DNA from: Desulfatiglans sp.
Lineage (GTDB): Bacteria > Desulfobacterota > DSM-4660 > Desulfatiglandales > HGW-15
Assembly (NCBI GenBank): GCA_012513605.1
Contig: JAAZBV010000089.1
Span: 1 to 61,665 of the forward strand
Direction of reading: 5' to 3'
DNA length: 61,665 nucleotides
The notes below the pieces were generated by a model. The model made no database searches. It was not told the origin of the DNA and worked only from the letters and a program-made list of their open reading frames with translations. Made by a program: the position numbers and the translations under genes. Positions 51,206-59,942 of this stretch are shown one piece after another (the first letter of the stretch is position 1; each line of letters opens with the position of its first letter).

Positions 51206-52384
51206 GTGGCCAGTAAAAAGACAACCAGGACAATAGAAGAGATAAATAAAAAGATCAGGTCAGGAAAGGCAGTAGTTGTCAGGGCCGACGAGATGACAGA
51301 GATCGTTAAACAGAAGGGCGCCAGCGCAGCCGCAGCAGAAATAGATGTTGTCACAACAGGGACCTTTTCACCAATGTGTTCTTCCGGTGCATTTATTAAC
51401 TTCGGCCACACAAAACCGGCTATCAGGGCCTCAAAGGTATTGTTTAATAATGTCCCTGCTTATGGCGGTATTGCAGCAGTCGATGCATATATCGGTGCAA
51501 CCGAGGTTGCAGAGGATGATCCATTAAACGGAGTATATCCCGGACAGTTCAAGTATGGCGGAGGCCATGTTATACATGACCTTATCGCAGGGAAAAAGAT
51601 AACACTCAGGGCAACATCATATGGAACAGACTGTTACCCCAGAAAGGAATTTGAAAAGAAGATTACACTTTCCGACCTGCCTTACGCTACCATGCTGAAC
51701 CCCCGGAATGCCTATCAGAACTATAACTGTGCAATAAACCTGAGCGCAAAGACCATCTATACATACATGGGAGTCCTAAAACCCAAGGCCGGGAATGCCA
51801 ACTACGCAACCGCAGGCTGTGTAAGCCCACTCTTCAACGACCCCTATTACCTTACACTGGGCATGGGTACAAGGATCTTTCTGGGGGGCGCACAGGGTTA
51901 TATTGTAGGCCCCGGCACACAGCATAACCCGAATGCGGAGAGGGCAAAAAACGGCACGCCCCTGTCCGGGGCAGGCACACTCATGGTAATGGGTGATATG
52001 AAACAGATGGACCCGAAATGGATTGCGGGTGTAAGCATGCAGGGTTATGGATGCAGTATTAACATAGGGCTCGGTGTCCCAATACCCATACTCAATGAAG
52101 ATATGGCAAAGTTTACAGGTGTCGCTGATGAGGATATCTACACCCGTGTTGTTGACTATGGCAATGACTACCCTAATGGGGAATCAAAGACCCTTGCCAT
52201 GGTAAGCTATGCCCAGCTTAAAAGCGGCATGATTAAATTCAATGGCAGGGATATTCCGACAGTACCCCTTTCTTCATATGTGAGAGCTGTTGAGGTGGCG
52301 GAGATATTAAAAACATGGATCAAAAAAGGGGATTTTATTCTCACTGAACCACAGGTGATGCTGCCTACAGCAAGGAAATCCTGA
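51206..52384 (+). CDS. DUF39 protein, homocysteine-biosynthesis family
   Basis: A 392-residue member of the DUF39/COG1900 family. In methanogens and sulfate reducers these proteins are required to make homocysteine from aspartate semialdehyde and sulfide (L-aspartate semialdehyde sulfurtransferase), usually with an NIL/ferredoxin partner. Features: TTGTFSPMCSSGAFINFGH near the N-terminus with a conserved cysteine pair region, and GGAQGYIVGPGTQHNP and NYATAGCVSPLFND with further conserved cysteines. The start is GTG with GGAGG nine bases upstream. The partner ferredoxin gene is not in view. The downstream genes encode a cobalt/nickel importer. Confidence 0.88.
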   Translation: MASKKTTRTIEEINKKIRSGKAVVVRADEMTEIVKQKGASAAAAEIDVVTTGTFSPMCSSGAFINFGHTKPAIRASKVLFNNVPAYGGIAAVDAYIGATEVAEDDPLNGVYPGQFKYGGGHVIHDLIAGKKITLRATSYGTDCYPRKEFEKKITLSDLPYATMLNPRNAYQNYNCAINLSAKTIYTYMGVLKPKAGNANYATAGCVSPLFNDPYYLTLGMGTRIFLGGAQGYIVGPGTQHNPNAERAKNGTPLSGAGTLMVMGDMKQMDPKWIAGVSMQGYGCSINIGLGVPIPILNEDMAKFTGVADEDIYTRVVDYGNDYPNGESKTLAMVSYAQLKSGMIKFNGRDIPTVPLSSYVRAVEVAEILKTWIKKGDFILTEPQVMLPTARKS

Positions 52385-52425
52385 TACACGCATGCATCTG
52401 GCTCAGAATAAAAGGCTTGCAGAAG

Positions 52426-53172
52426 ATGAATATCAATGAAGGCTTTTCAGAAGGGGGTTCCATAATACACAGGCTTGATCCCAGGGTCAGAATACTCTCT
52501 GCATTTGCCTTTTCAGTGGTAATATCATCTTCAGAAAGGGTTCCCCCTGTTTTTCTTGGCCTTATTGCTGCGCTTGTAATAGCGGCATTAGCCAGGCTTC
52601 AGGTTAAAAAATTCCTGGTGCGTATCCTCTGCGCTAATCTCTTTATACTGTTTTTGTGGCTCTTTCTCCCTTTTACCATAAAGGGGGAGAGCCTTTTACA
52701 GATCGGGCCGTTTAATATTTCACTGGAGGGGCTCATATACTGCCTTCGCCTTACAATAAAATCAAATGCCATAATTACTGTTCTTATCGCACTTACAGCC
52801 ACAATGCCTGTGTTTACCATGGGCAGGGCAATGGGGGCGCTGGGTCTGCCTTCAAAGATAGTAAATCTATTTATTTTTTCTTACAGGTATATCCATACTA
52901 TCATGAATGAATACCGAAGGCTTAAAGAGGCCATGGAGATAAGGGGATTCCGCCCTGGTACAAACCTGCATACTTACCGTTCCTATGCCTATCTGGCAGG
53001 GATGCTGATTGTTAAAAGTCATGACCGCGCAGAGCGGGTACATTCCGCGATGCTGTGCAGGGGCTTTCATGGTAGGTTTTATGACCTTACCGGGTTTAAT
53101 ATAAATGGTGCTGATTTTATTTTTGTGATCATATTTCTTTTTACCCTTACTGCTATTATCTTTGCAAGATGA
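52426..53172 (+). CDS. cbiQ: ECF transporter transmembrane (T) component CbiQ
   Basis: A membrane protein of about 248 residues of the CbiQ/EcfT family, which couples the ATPases to a substrate-binding S component in energy-coupling-factor importers. Spans are visible at about 27-60, 66-84, 103-130 and near the C-terminus (230-248). The coupling region has the family motifs: EYRRLKEAMEIRGF and VHSAMLCRGFHGRF (A-R-G type signatures). The ATG at 52426 is preferred to a TTG at 52417. The cbiO start overlaps its stop by four bases. The S component (CbiM/NikM) is not in the window. Confidence 0.88.
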   Translation: MNINEGFSEGGSIIHRLDPRVRILSAFAFSVVISSSERVPPVFLGLIAALVIAALARLQVKKFLVRILCANLFILFLWLFLPFTIKGESLLQIGPFNISLEGLIYCLRLTIKSNAIITVLIALTATMPVFTMGRAMGALGLPSKIVNLFIFSYRYIHTIMNEYRRLKEAMEIRGFRPGTNLHTYRSYAYLAGMLIVKSHDRAERVHSAMLCRGFHGRFYDLTGFNINGADFIFVIIFLFTLTAIIFAR

Positions 53173-53909
53173 CGGAAACAGATAACATCATAAACCTGGA
53201 AAAGGTATCCTTTTCATACCCTTCCGGTAGAAAGGTGATTAATGATCTTGACCTTCGCCTTAAAAAAGGGGAAAGGCTCGGCATAATCGGGCCAAACGGA
53301 AGCGGGAAGAGCACTATGTTCAGACTCATAATGGGTCTGTTAAGACCCACGAGCGGCAGACTCACTATCTTCGGGAAGGAGATGACACATAAAAGGGACT
53401 TCTTTCCGGTAAGGCAGCGGATCGGCCTGCTTTTTCAGGACCCGGATGACCAGCTTTTTAACCCGACCGTGCTTGATGATGTGGCCTTCGGGCCCCTTAA
53501 TCAGGGGAAAAGTATTAAGGATGCAAAGGATATCTCAAGGAAGGCGCTTTCTGACCTTGGCATAGGGGATCTTGAGGATAGGATAACATATAAACTCTCC
53601 GGCGGGGAAAAGAAGCTTGTATCCCTTGCAACAGTGCTTGCCATGAAACCTGAGGTCCTTCTCCTTGATGAACCAACATCGGGCATTGATCCTGACACCA
53701 CCCATAAAATAATGCATATACTTGAATCTATAGATGTTTCAGCCATAATCATCTCGCATGACATGGATTTTATCAGCCATACCACCGGGGTAATATATGG
53801 CATGTTAGATGGCAGGATTACTAAGGAAAGGGGAGAATTTGCACATAGCCATGTCCATACCCATGGTCATGGAGAGGTGCCCCATACCCACTCTGATATT
53901 TCCGGGTAA
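53169..53909 (+). CDS. cbiO: ECF transporter ATPase CbiO with His-rich tail
   Basis: A 246-residue ATPase of a cobalt/nickel ECF importer. Walker A GPNGSGKST (about 38), signature LSGGEKKLV, Walker B VLLLDEPTSGID and switch His in IISHDMDF; LFQDPDDQLFNPTV is the usual Q-loop of CbiO. The last 21 residues carry seven histidines (226, 228, 230, 232, 234, 239, 241) in a pattern like HSHVHTHGHG. Such tails bind nickel or cobalt and support the metal assignment. Coupled to cbiQ by a four-base overlap. Confidence 0.92.
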   Translation: MTETDNIINLEKVSFSYPSGRKVINDLDLRLKKGERLGIIGPNGSGKSTMFRLIMGLLRPTSGRLTIFGKEMTHKRDFFPVRQRIGLLFQDPDDQLFNPTVLDDVAFGPLNQGKSIKDAKDISRKALSDLGIGDLEDRITYKLSGGEKKLVSLATVLAMKPEVLLLDEPTSGIDPDTTHKIMHILESIDVSAIIISHDMDFISHTTGVIYGMLDGRITKERGEFAHSHVHTHGHGEVPHTHSDISG

Positions 53910-53985
53910 TCTGCAAGCATTAATCCATGTTTATTGAAGGCTTTTCAACAGTCCAAGATACAGAGACCCAGCAAAGGCTTATTAC

Positions 53986-54014
53986 TTGACATAGCATGTT
54001 TACCTACCTATAAT
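53986..54014 (+). promoter_or_regulatory. Perfect consensus sigma-70 promoter before feoB
   Basis: TTGACA at 53986-53991, exactly 17 bases, and TATAAT at 54009-54014. Expected start near 54021, giving a 100-base leader before the feoB ATG at 54121. Such a perfect promoter normally needs a repressor or attenuator to be controlled; the DtxR-FeoA gene downstream and the hairpin in the leader are candidates. Confidence 0.85.
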
Positions 54015-54054
54015 CCAGAACCGTTTTGACACTATTATTGTTTTACAAATATAC

Positions 54055-54092
54055 CCGGATCGATCAGTTAATCACTTTTCGATCCGGTTTTT
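54055..54092 (+). terminator. Terminator-like hairpin inside the feoB leader
   Basis: Perfect 9-base arms ccggatcga (54055-54063) and tcgatccgg (54079-54087) are followed directly by TTTTT. It lies between the promoter at 53986 and the start codon at 54121, so it would stop or attenuate transcription before feoB, or end a leader RNA of about 70 bases. Confidence 0.75.
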
Positions 54093-54120
54093 CATTGAGT
54101 AAAGGTGTTCAGGAGAAGAA

Positions 54121-56094
54121 ATGAGCCCGAGCGGTCATGATACCAAAAAACAACTGGATTACATGGAAAGGGACAAGATCATACTTGTCGGTAACCCCAA
54201 TGTGGGGAAAAGTGTAATCTTCGGGCTACTGACCGGCAAATATGTAACCGTCTCCAACTACCCCGGAACAACCGTTGAGGTATCAAGGGCATTCTCCCGT
54301 TTTGGCGGCAAAAAAAAATATCTGGTTATTGACACCCCTGGCACCAACAGCCTCATTCCCCAGTCAGAAGACGAAAGGGTTACGCGCGACATACTCCTTG
54401 ACGAAAATGCACAGATTGTTGTCCAGGTGGCCGATTCAAAAAATCTGCGCAGGGGACTTTCCATAAGCATACAGCTTTCTGAAATGGAGATACCCTTTAT
54501 ATTGGACGTCAACATGGTTGATGAGGCGATGAGCAGGGGTATTTACATAGACACAAAAAAACTCGGCCAGATCCTCGGAACCGAGGTTATCCCCACTGTT
54601 GCCACCAGAAGGGAGGGGATACATGGGATCATAAAGGGGATCTCAAACCCTCTGAAACCAAATGTAGCTGTGGATTATGGCGATAAGCTGGAAACTGGGA
54701 TAAGGCAGATACAGGGGCTTTACCCTGAAAAGATATCCAGGTTGATTGCCATAATGCTCCTTGAGGGGGAGCATGGAATAGATGAATGGTTTTCAGCCAG
54801 GTATGGCAAAGAGGCAATTGAGAGGGTATATGCGATAAGAACCTCTATTCAGTCCATGAGCCCCACACCGTTAAGCTACCTTATCAACAAGCGCAGGATG
54901 GCAAAGGTAGATGAGATCATGAGGGAGGTTCAGACAAAGGATGAACGGGCCGCGGATCACAATATCGCCCAGACCTTTGGCAGGCTTTCCATGCACCCTG
55001 TATGGGGCATACCCATTCTGCTTGCAGTGCTCTACATTACATACAAGATTGTTGGTGAATTCGGCGCAGGCACATGTGTTGATTTTATGGAGAGCATCGT
55101 GTTCGGTGAATATATCAACCCATTCTTAAGAAGGGTTGTTCATTCAGTAACAGGTAATGCACTCATAAGGGAATTCCTGATCGGTGAATATGGCATCTTT
55201 ACCATGGCCTTCACCTACGCCATCGCGATAGTGCTTCCCATTGTGGGTTTCTTCTTTTTGATTTTTGGTCTTATGGAAGACTCAGGGTATATGCCAAGGC
55301 TTGCAATAATGGTTAACAGGATATTCAGGATAATCGGCCTCAATGGCACCGCTGTTTTACCCATGATTCTGGGCCTGGGGTGCGCGACCATGGCAACCCT
55401 TACCGCAAGGATACTCCCCAGCAAAAAGGAGAGGATTATCATTACACTGCTCCTGGCCCTTGCTGTCCCGTGCTCTGCCCAGCTTGGTGTAATCTTTGGC
55501 GGGACATCAACCATATCCCCCTGGGCCACCATTATCTGGGCCTTCGTCATTATATGTGTCATCTTTGTGATCGGCTATTTCTCATCTATCGTGATCCCCG
55601 GGAAAAAATCAGATTTCATACTTGAGACTCCGCCCATCAGGATACCCAAGTTTTCAAACATAGTTATAAAAACCTTTGCACGTATTGAGTGGTATCTGAA
55701 AGAGGCAGTTCCCCTGTTCATGCTGGGCACAATAATACTATTTACCCTTGATAAACTGGGCGTACTTACACTGATTCAGGATTTAGCCGCGCCTGTTGTG
55801 GTGAACCTGCTCGGGCTTCCAAAGGAGATTGCAGGTGCATTTGTGATGGGGTTTTTAAGAAGAGATTACGCTGCAGTGCTTGTTGTAAAGGAGGGAAACC
55901 TTGATCCGATCCAGATGCTCGTAGCCCTTGTCACCATCACCCTTTTTGTGCCCTGCATAGCCAATATGTTTATAATGATCAAGGAGCGCGGCATAAAGAC
56001 AGCCTCCATTATTGTATCTTTTATATTTGTCTTTGCCTTTTTGTTCGGCGGGTTATTTAATTTTATTCTGCGTATACTTAAGGTAACCCTATGA
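54121..56094 (+). CDS. feoB: Ferrous iron transporter FeoB
   Basis: A 657-residue ferrous iron uptake protein, shorter than E. coli FeoB (773) but within the range for the family. The N-terminal G domain has G1 GNPNVGKS (24-31), G2 in YPGTTVEVS, G3 DTPG (71-74) and G4 NMVD. G3 continues TNSL where most have IYSL. The membrane part includes two gate-like segments with GLMEDSGYMPRLA and GLGCATMATLTARILPSKKER, and PCSAQLGV and VPCIANMF contain the conserved cysteines. Strong ribosome binding site (AGGAG). The next gene overlaps by four bases. Confidence 0.95.
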   Translation: MSPSGHDTKKQLDYMERDKIILVGNPNVGKSVIFGLLTGKYVTVSNYPGTTVEVSRAFSRFGGKKKYLVIDTPGTNSLIPQSEDERVTRDILLDENAQIVVQVADSKNLRRGLSISIQLSEMEIPFILDVNMVDEAMSRGIYIDTKKLGQILGTEVIPTVATRREGIHGIIKGISNPLKPNVAVDYGDKLETGIRQIQGLYPEKISRLIAIMLLEGEHGIDEWFSARYGKEAIERVYAIRTSIQSMSPTPLSYLINKRRMAKVDEIMREVQTKDERAADHNIAQTFGRLSMHPVWGIPILLAVLYITYKIVGEFGAGTCVDFMESIVFGEYINPFLRRVVHSVTGNALIREFLIGEYGIFTMAFTYAIAIVLPIVGFFFLIFGLMEDSGYMPRLAIMVNRIFRIIGLNGTAVLPMILGLGCATMATLTARILPSKKERIIITLLLALAVPCSAQLGVIFGGTSTISPWATIIWAFVIICVIFVIGYFSSIVIPGKKSDFILETPPIRIPKFSNIVIKTFARIEWYLKEAVPLFMLGTIILFTLDKLGVLTLIQDLAAPVVVNLLGLPKEIAGAFVMGFLRRDYAAVLVVKEGNLDPIQMLVALVTITLFVPCIANMFIMIKERGIKTASIIVSFIFVFAFLFGGLFNFILRILKVTL

Positions 56095-56285
56095 AATGCG
56101 CCCTGTGCGGATACGAATTTGACCCTGATAAAAATGAGTGTAAGGGGTGTCCTGTAAATAAAAATTGCAGGAGCATCTGCTGCCCCCACTGCGGGTACAG
56201 CACAGTTGAAAGATCCGGCATCATTGACTGGATAAAGAGAGTAACCAAAGGAGATAAAGATGTTACTGACAAAAGAAGAGATTGA
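56091..56285 (+). CDS. Small Cys-rich protein of the feo operon
   Basis: A 64-residue soluble protein with eight cysteines in its first 34 residues: Cys3, 6, 17, 20, 26, 30, 31 and 34, in CxxC pairs (KCALCGYEF, CKGCP, CRSICCPHCGY). This could form two zinc- or iron-binding knuckles. The C-terminal part is short, charged and helical (IIDWIKRVTKGDKDVTDKRR). It overlaps feoB by four bases and the DtxR-FeoA gene by 26 bases, so all three are translationally linked. It occupies the place of FeoC but is not the winged-helix FeoC of enterics. Role unknown; iron sensing or delivery is a reasonable guess. Confidence 0.75.
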   Translation: MKCALCGYEFDPDKNECKGCPVNKNCRSICCPHCGYSTVERSGIIDWIKRVTKGDKDVTDKRRD

Positions 56286-56922
56286 TGAGGTCCTTGAATC
56301 CATATGGTGCGGTAAGGAGATAGGCTCTGTAAAAAGGGCTGACCTTCTGAAAATAGAGAACCCTAAGGTAACAGAGGAGGTCATTGATGGGCTCATAGAT
56401 GATGATTTCATATTTGAGGTCAGAGATGAGATAAACCTTACCCAGAAGGGAGAGGAGATTGCCAGGAAACTCATCAGGGCTCACAGGCTTGCTGAAAGGC
56501 TCTTTACAGATGTCATGGAGATAGAGGATGCACCCATGGAAGAGACTGCATGCAGCCTTGAACACTGCCTGAGCCATGAGGCCCTTGATGCCATATGCAC
56601 CCTGCTTGGCCACCCGCGTGAATGCCCTCACGGCAGGCATATCCCTCCGGGGGCCTGCTGTAAAAGGGCGGAACAGAATATACAGCCTGTAATTATGCCC
56701 CTTAACAGATTAAAGTCGGGAGAAACAGGACGGATTGTATATGTCTCTACAAAACACCATTCACGCCTTGACAGGCTCACAGACCTTGGCATCACACCAG
56801 GCGAGATGGTAAAGGTTCATCAGACCTACCCCGCATTTGTACTCAAGGTGGGGGAGACAGACCTTGCCATTGACCCTGAGGTGCTGGATGATGTTTATGT
56901 CAGGAAGAATGGCAAAAGCTGA
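56260..56922 (+). CDS. DtxR-type metalloregulator fused to FeoA domain
   Basis: A 220-residue iron-dependent regulator. The N-terminal winged helix (about 1-62) is followed by the DtxR metal-binding and dimerisation domain (about 63-135), with RAHRLAERLFTDVM, the Cys/Glu/His cluster ETACSLEHCLSHEA and GHPRECPHGRHIP. The C-terminal SH3-like FeoA domain (about 145-215, LKSGETGRIVYVS and LTDLGITPGEMVKV) replaces a separate FeoA protein. Encoded last in the feo operon, it probably both regulates the operon and acts as the FeoA partner of FeoB. Of the two, regulation is well founded on the family; the FeoA role is inferred. Confidence 0.9.
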   Translation: MLLTKEEIDEVLESIWCGKEIGSVKRADLLKIENPKVTEEVIDGLIDDDFIFEVRDEINLTQKGEEIARKLIRAHRLAERLFTDVMEIEDAPMEETACSLEHCLSHEALDAICTLLGHPRECPHGRHIPPGACCKRAEQNIQPVIMPLNRLKSGETGRIVYVSTKHHSRLDRLTDLGITPGEMVKVHQTYPAFVLKVGETDLAIDPEVLDDVYVRKNGKS

Positions 56923-56951
56923 ATATCTAACTATTTCAAAGAGGAGCATTT

Positions 56952-57419
56952 ATGGAGAGAATCCCGTTTACAAAGGAAGGTCTTGATAAGGTTAAGGAAG
57001 AGCTTGCACACATAAAAAAGGTTGAGCGTCCGGATAATATACGCGCCATTGAAGAGGCCAGAAAACATGGGGACCTGAGTGAGAATGCAGAATACCATGC
57101 AGCAAAGGAAAAGCAGTCATTTCTTGAAGGCAAGATAAATGAACTGGAATCGGTCATCGGTCAGGCAGAGGTAATAGATTTTACAAATGGCCCGACAGAC
57201 AGGGTAGTTTTTGGCCGTACCGTGCTCCTCTATAATATGGAAACGGAAGAAGAGGTGCAGTATCAGCTTTTAGGGCCATATGAATCTGACCCTGATAATG
57301 GAAGGATCTCTGTAAAATCACCCATAGGCATGGCCCTTATCGGAAGCGAGGTGGGTGACGAGGTAAGGGTAAAAACACCTGGCGGGCTCCAGGAGTATGA
57401 GGTGCTGGAGATTTTATGA
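56952..57419 (+). CDS. greA: Transcription elongation factor GreA
   Basis: GreA frees backtracked RNA polymerase by stimulating transcript cleavage. The 155 residues have the N-terminal coiled coil with tip acidic residues ([21 protein letters not shown], one residue over; tip DLSENAEY) and the C-terminal FKBP-like domain ending [23 protein letters not shown] in part. The yjbQ start overlaps the stop by four bases. Confidence 0.96.
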   Translation: MERIPFTKEGLDKVKEELAHIKKVERPDNIRAIEEARKHGDLSENAEYHAAKEKQSFLEGKINELESVIGQAEVIDFTNGPTDRVVFGRTVLLYNMETEEEVQYQLLGPYESDPDNGRISVKSPIGMALIGSEVGDEVRVKTPGGLQEYEVLEIL

Positions 57420-57832
57420 GGTCATACAGAAAAGAGCTGTGGTTTAATGTGTCTACACGAAGGGCCTTTATCAATATCACGCCCGATATTGAGGTATGCC
57501 TGAAGGAGAGCGAAATTAAAGAGGGCCTATTACTCTGTAACGCAATGCATATCACCGCATCGGTCTTTATTAATGATGATGAATCAGGCCTGCACCACGA
57601 TTATGAAAAATGGCTTGAACAACTCGCTCCTCATGAGCCTGTTTCACAGTACCGGCATAATGTAGGGGAGGACAATGCGGATGCCCACATGAAAAGGCAG
57701 ATCATGGGAAGAGAGGTGGTTGTTGCCATAACAGATGGCAGGCTTGACTTCGGCCCCTGGGAACAGATCTTTTACGGCGAGTTTGACGGCAGAAGAAGGA
57801 AACGGGTGCTGGTAAAGATCATCGGCGAGTGA
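57416..57832 (+). CDS. YjbQ family (UPF0047) protein
   Basis: A 138-residue UPF0047 protein. Members have weak thiamine-phosphate-synthase activity in vitro, and their physiological role is unclear. The family pattern is visible: [56 protein letters not shown] and [15 protein letters not shown]. Coupled by a four-base overlap to greA. Confidence 0.9.
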   Translation: MRSYRKELWFNVSTRRAFINITPDIEVCLKESEIKEGLLLCNAMHITASVFINDDESGLHHDYEKWLEQLAPHEPVSQYRHNVGEDNADAHMKRQIMGREVVVAITDGRLDFGPWEQIFYGEFDGRRRKRVLVKIIGE

Positions 57833-57840
57833 AAGTATAG

Positions 57841-59040
57841 ATGAAACTGCTTCATTTCATACCAGACAGCCCCTTCTCAGTTTATATTAAAGATACCTTT
57901 GACAGGGTTTTTCCCGACTCTAACATATACCGAACTCATACACTTAGGGGTGATTCCCCGGCTTTTCTTGAAAAAAGTCCGGATGTTGAATTTGCAGGCA
58001 TCGATTACTGGACAAGCAGGAGAATGAGAGAAGAGGTCAAACAGTGCGATTGCCTGATAATCAACTCTATGAATCCTCTGTATATTGATGCAATCCTTGG
58101 GGCGCCTTCAAATGTGGTGATTTTCTGGGCAACCTGGGGAGGCGATTATTACAGGTTTTTATCTCCTTATATGACAGATATTCACCTTCCAAAGACCAGG
58201 ATACTGCTTGAGGCGCGAAAAGGCAGGGAATTCATCAGGTATTGGATTAATCGCATGATGACTGCAATAAAGGATCCGTTAAAAATCAGGAGTTACCTTG
58301 GGGTTTTTCTCCCATATTTATCCTGGAGAAAAAAGCTGCCGCTTGACGTGATCCCAAGGATTGACTATTTCCATGTCCTGCCTACTGTCAGAAATTTATT
58401 TGAAATGGCGTTCCCCGGCGCGAATAAACAATACAATGAGATGTTCTTTTTTTGTGCAGAAAAAACATTTTCTGCTGGTCCCACCTCAATGAATGGTCCT
58501 GATATCCTGATAGGAAACGGGGCCACACCGGCAAATAACCATCTGGAGATTTTTGATCTGCTTGATGATCTTGATCTAGGCTCCCGGAAATTGATAGTCC
58601 CTTTAAACAGGGGAGATAAAAGGTATGCAAAAGAGATCGAAATCATCGGGAAAAGGCGATTTGGTGAAAGAATAACCATATTAAGAGATTTAATGCCTGC
58701 TTCTCAGTATTACCAGTGTATACAAAAATGTGGCACTGTGATAATGAACCATGTTCGACATGCTGCTGGAGCAACAATACCCACTGTCATGTATAAAGGC
58801 TCCAGAGTCTATCTGCGGAATGAGAATCCGCTAAAAAATTTTTATGAGAATCTAGGTGTCCCTGTTGGAAGCGTGCAGGATGATTTGGCGGAAAGAAAAA
58901 AATTCCTTAAACCTTTTTGTGACACAGAAAAGATACAAATTCATAAGGTTTTAGAGGCAAGGTGGAGTGACGCAAACGCCCTTCAATCAATAGGCAGACT
59001 TGCAGATTTCGTTAAAGAGAGACATTCTCTCTGCAGATAA
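57841..59040 (+). CDS. GT56-type glycosyltransferase (WecF-like)
   Basis: A 399-residue protein resembling family GT56, whose founding member WecF adds N-acetylfucosamine to lipid II of enterobacterial common antigen. The GT-B-like features are the segment NVVIFWATWGGDYYRFL near residue 100, ILIGNGATPANNHLEIFDLL near 225 (the most diagnostic), LIVPLNRGDKRYAKEI and CGTVIMNHVRHAAGATIPT. In a non-enteric the sugar and acceptor will differ. It follows yjbQ by eight bases and precedes the FemAB-like gene, suggesting synthesis of a surface glycan. Confidence 0.78.
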   Translation: MKLLHFIPDSPFSVYIKDTFDRVFPDSNIYRTHTLRGDSPAFLEKSPDVEFAGIDYWTSRRMREEVKQCDCLIINSMNPLYIDAILGAPSNVVIFWATWGGDYYRFLSPYMTDIHLPKTRILLEARKGREFIRYWINRMMTAIKDPLKIRSYLGVFLPYLSWRKKLPLDVIPRIDYFHVLPTVRNLFEMAFPGANKQYNEMFFFCAEKTFSAGPTSMNGPDILIGNGATPANNHLEIFDLLDDLDLGSRKLIVPLNRGDKRYAKEIEIIGKRRFGERITILRDLMPASQYYQCIQKCGTVIMNHVRHAAGATIPTVMYKGSRVYLRNENPLKNFYENLGVPVGSVQDDLAERKKFLKPFCDTEKIQIHKVLEARWSDANALQSIGRLADFVKERHSLCR

Positions 59041-59078
59041 GGGATAATGCCGGACAGACAATACTGAGAATAGATCAC

Positions 59079-59942
59079 ATGACAACAGAACCCTTTCCTT
59101 TTAACAGATCAGACTATTCCTTATGCTATTCAGATAACTTTGAAAAGCGAAATAACACATCCTGCCCGGTTTTTATAAGAAAAATTCCTGGAAAAGAGCT
59201 TATGGATGGCAGGCTTCCATGGCCATATGTAAAATTGAATTCAGAGGATCATAATAATTTCTATGATCAATATCAGGATCTAATTACCATTGTTGGGGTG
59301 ACCAGACCCTCACCGAGGCCGCCATGGTCAGGATCAGATATCATTCAGCACAAAAACCATTTTATAATAAATCCCGCCCTGTCGAGAAAACCATTAAGCA
59401 GAAAATCGCTTTCAAACCTGCGGAAAGGCGAAAGGATATGGAAACCGTTGACGGTGAATCCAGAAAAAGATATTGATGTATTTATAACCCTTCACAGGGA
59501 TGTAATATTAAGAAGAGCGCTTATCGGAAGCGCATTTGATCACCCTATATCACACTTCATAAAACTTTTTCAACTCCCCCAAATCCAGGTTTTTGGAGTT
59601 GCTAAAGGGGCTGTCTGGGGCGCTATGGCCTGCGGCCTGAATTTTAATCATGAATTGCATTTACTCCACATAGTAACTGGCAATACAGGAATAACCTCAT
59701 GCGCCTCATATGCCCTGATGAATCATATAACCGAGTATTCACATCAAAACAACATTATGGTTTTCATGGGGGGCGCCCCGGAAGGAGATAATGGCGGGCT
59801 TTTACGTTTTAAGGTGCGTTGGAGCAACCATTCACTTCCAACATGGCTCCTTCGTATGGTGATAGAGCAAAAGAGATACTATCAGCTTTCTATACCCGGC
59901 AACAGGTTTTTTCCAGCATACAGGACTACATGGCTTTCTTAA
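59079..59942 (+). CDS. GNAT/FemAB-like protein
   Basis: A 287-residue protein with the organisation of the FemAB/BioF2-like acyltransferases found in exopolysaccharide loci: a conserved KSLSNLRKGERIW stretch near residue 115, a helical DVFITLHRDVILRR segment, a GNAT-type core (IQVFGVAKGAVWGAMACGLNFNHELHLLH) and a C-terminal MGGAPEGDNGGLLRFKVRW. The likely reaction is transfer of an acyl or aminoacyl group to a sugar or peptide, but no substrate can be named. It follows the GT56-type gene by 38 bases. Its stop abuts the stop of the convergent beta-helix gene with no base between them. Confidence 0.6.
   Translation: MTTEPFPFNRSDYSLCYSDNFEKRNNTSCPVFIRKIPGKELMDGRLPWPYVKLNSEDHNNFYDQYQDLITIVGVTRPSPRPPWSGSDIIQHKNHFIINPALSRKPLSRKSLSNLRKGERIWKPLTVNPEKDIDVFITLHRDVILRRALIGSAFDHPISHFIKLFQLPQIQVFGVAKGAVWGAMACGLNFNHELHLLHIVTGNTGITSCASYALMNHITEYSHQNNIMVFMGGAPEGDNGGLLRFKVRWSNHSLPTWLLRMVIEQKRYYQLSIPGNRFFPAYRTTWLS

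Noticed and set aside
51108-51206. SAH or SAM riboswitch before DUF39
   Set aside because: A methionine-related riboswitch would make sense, but none of the consensus core sequences I know is present; only a simple hairpin is seen.
56108-56474. Minus-strand open frames across the feo operon
   Set aside because: They are shadows of well-recognised plus-strand genes (FeoB end, Cys-rich protein, DtxR-FeoA).
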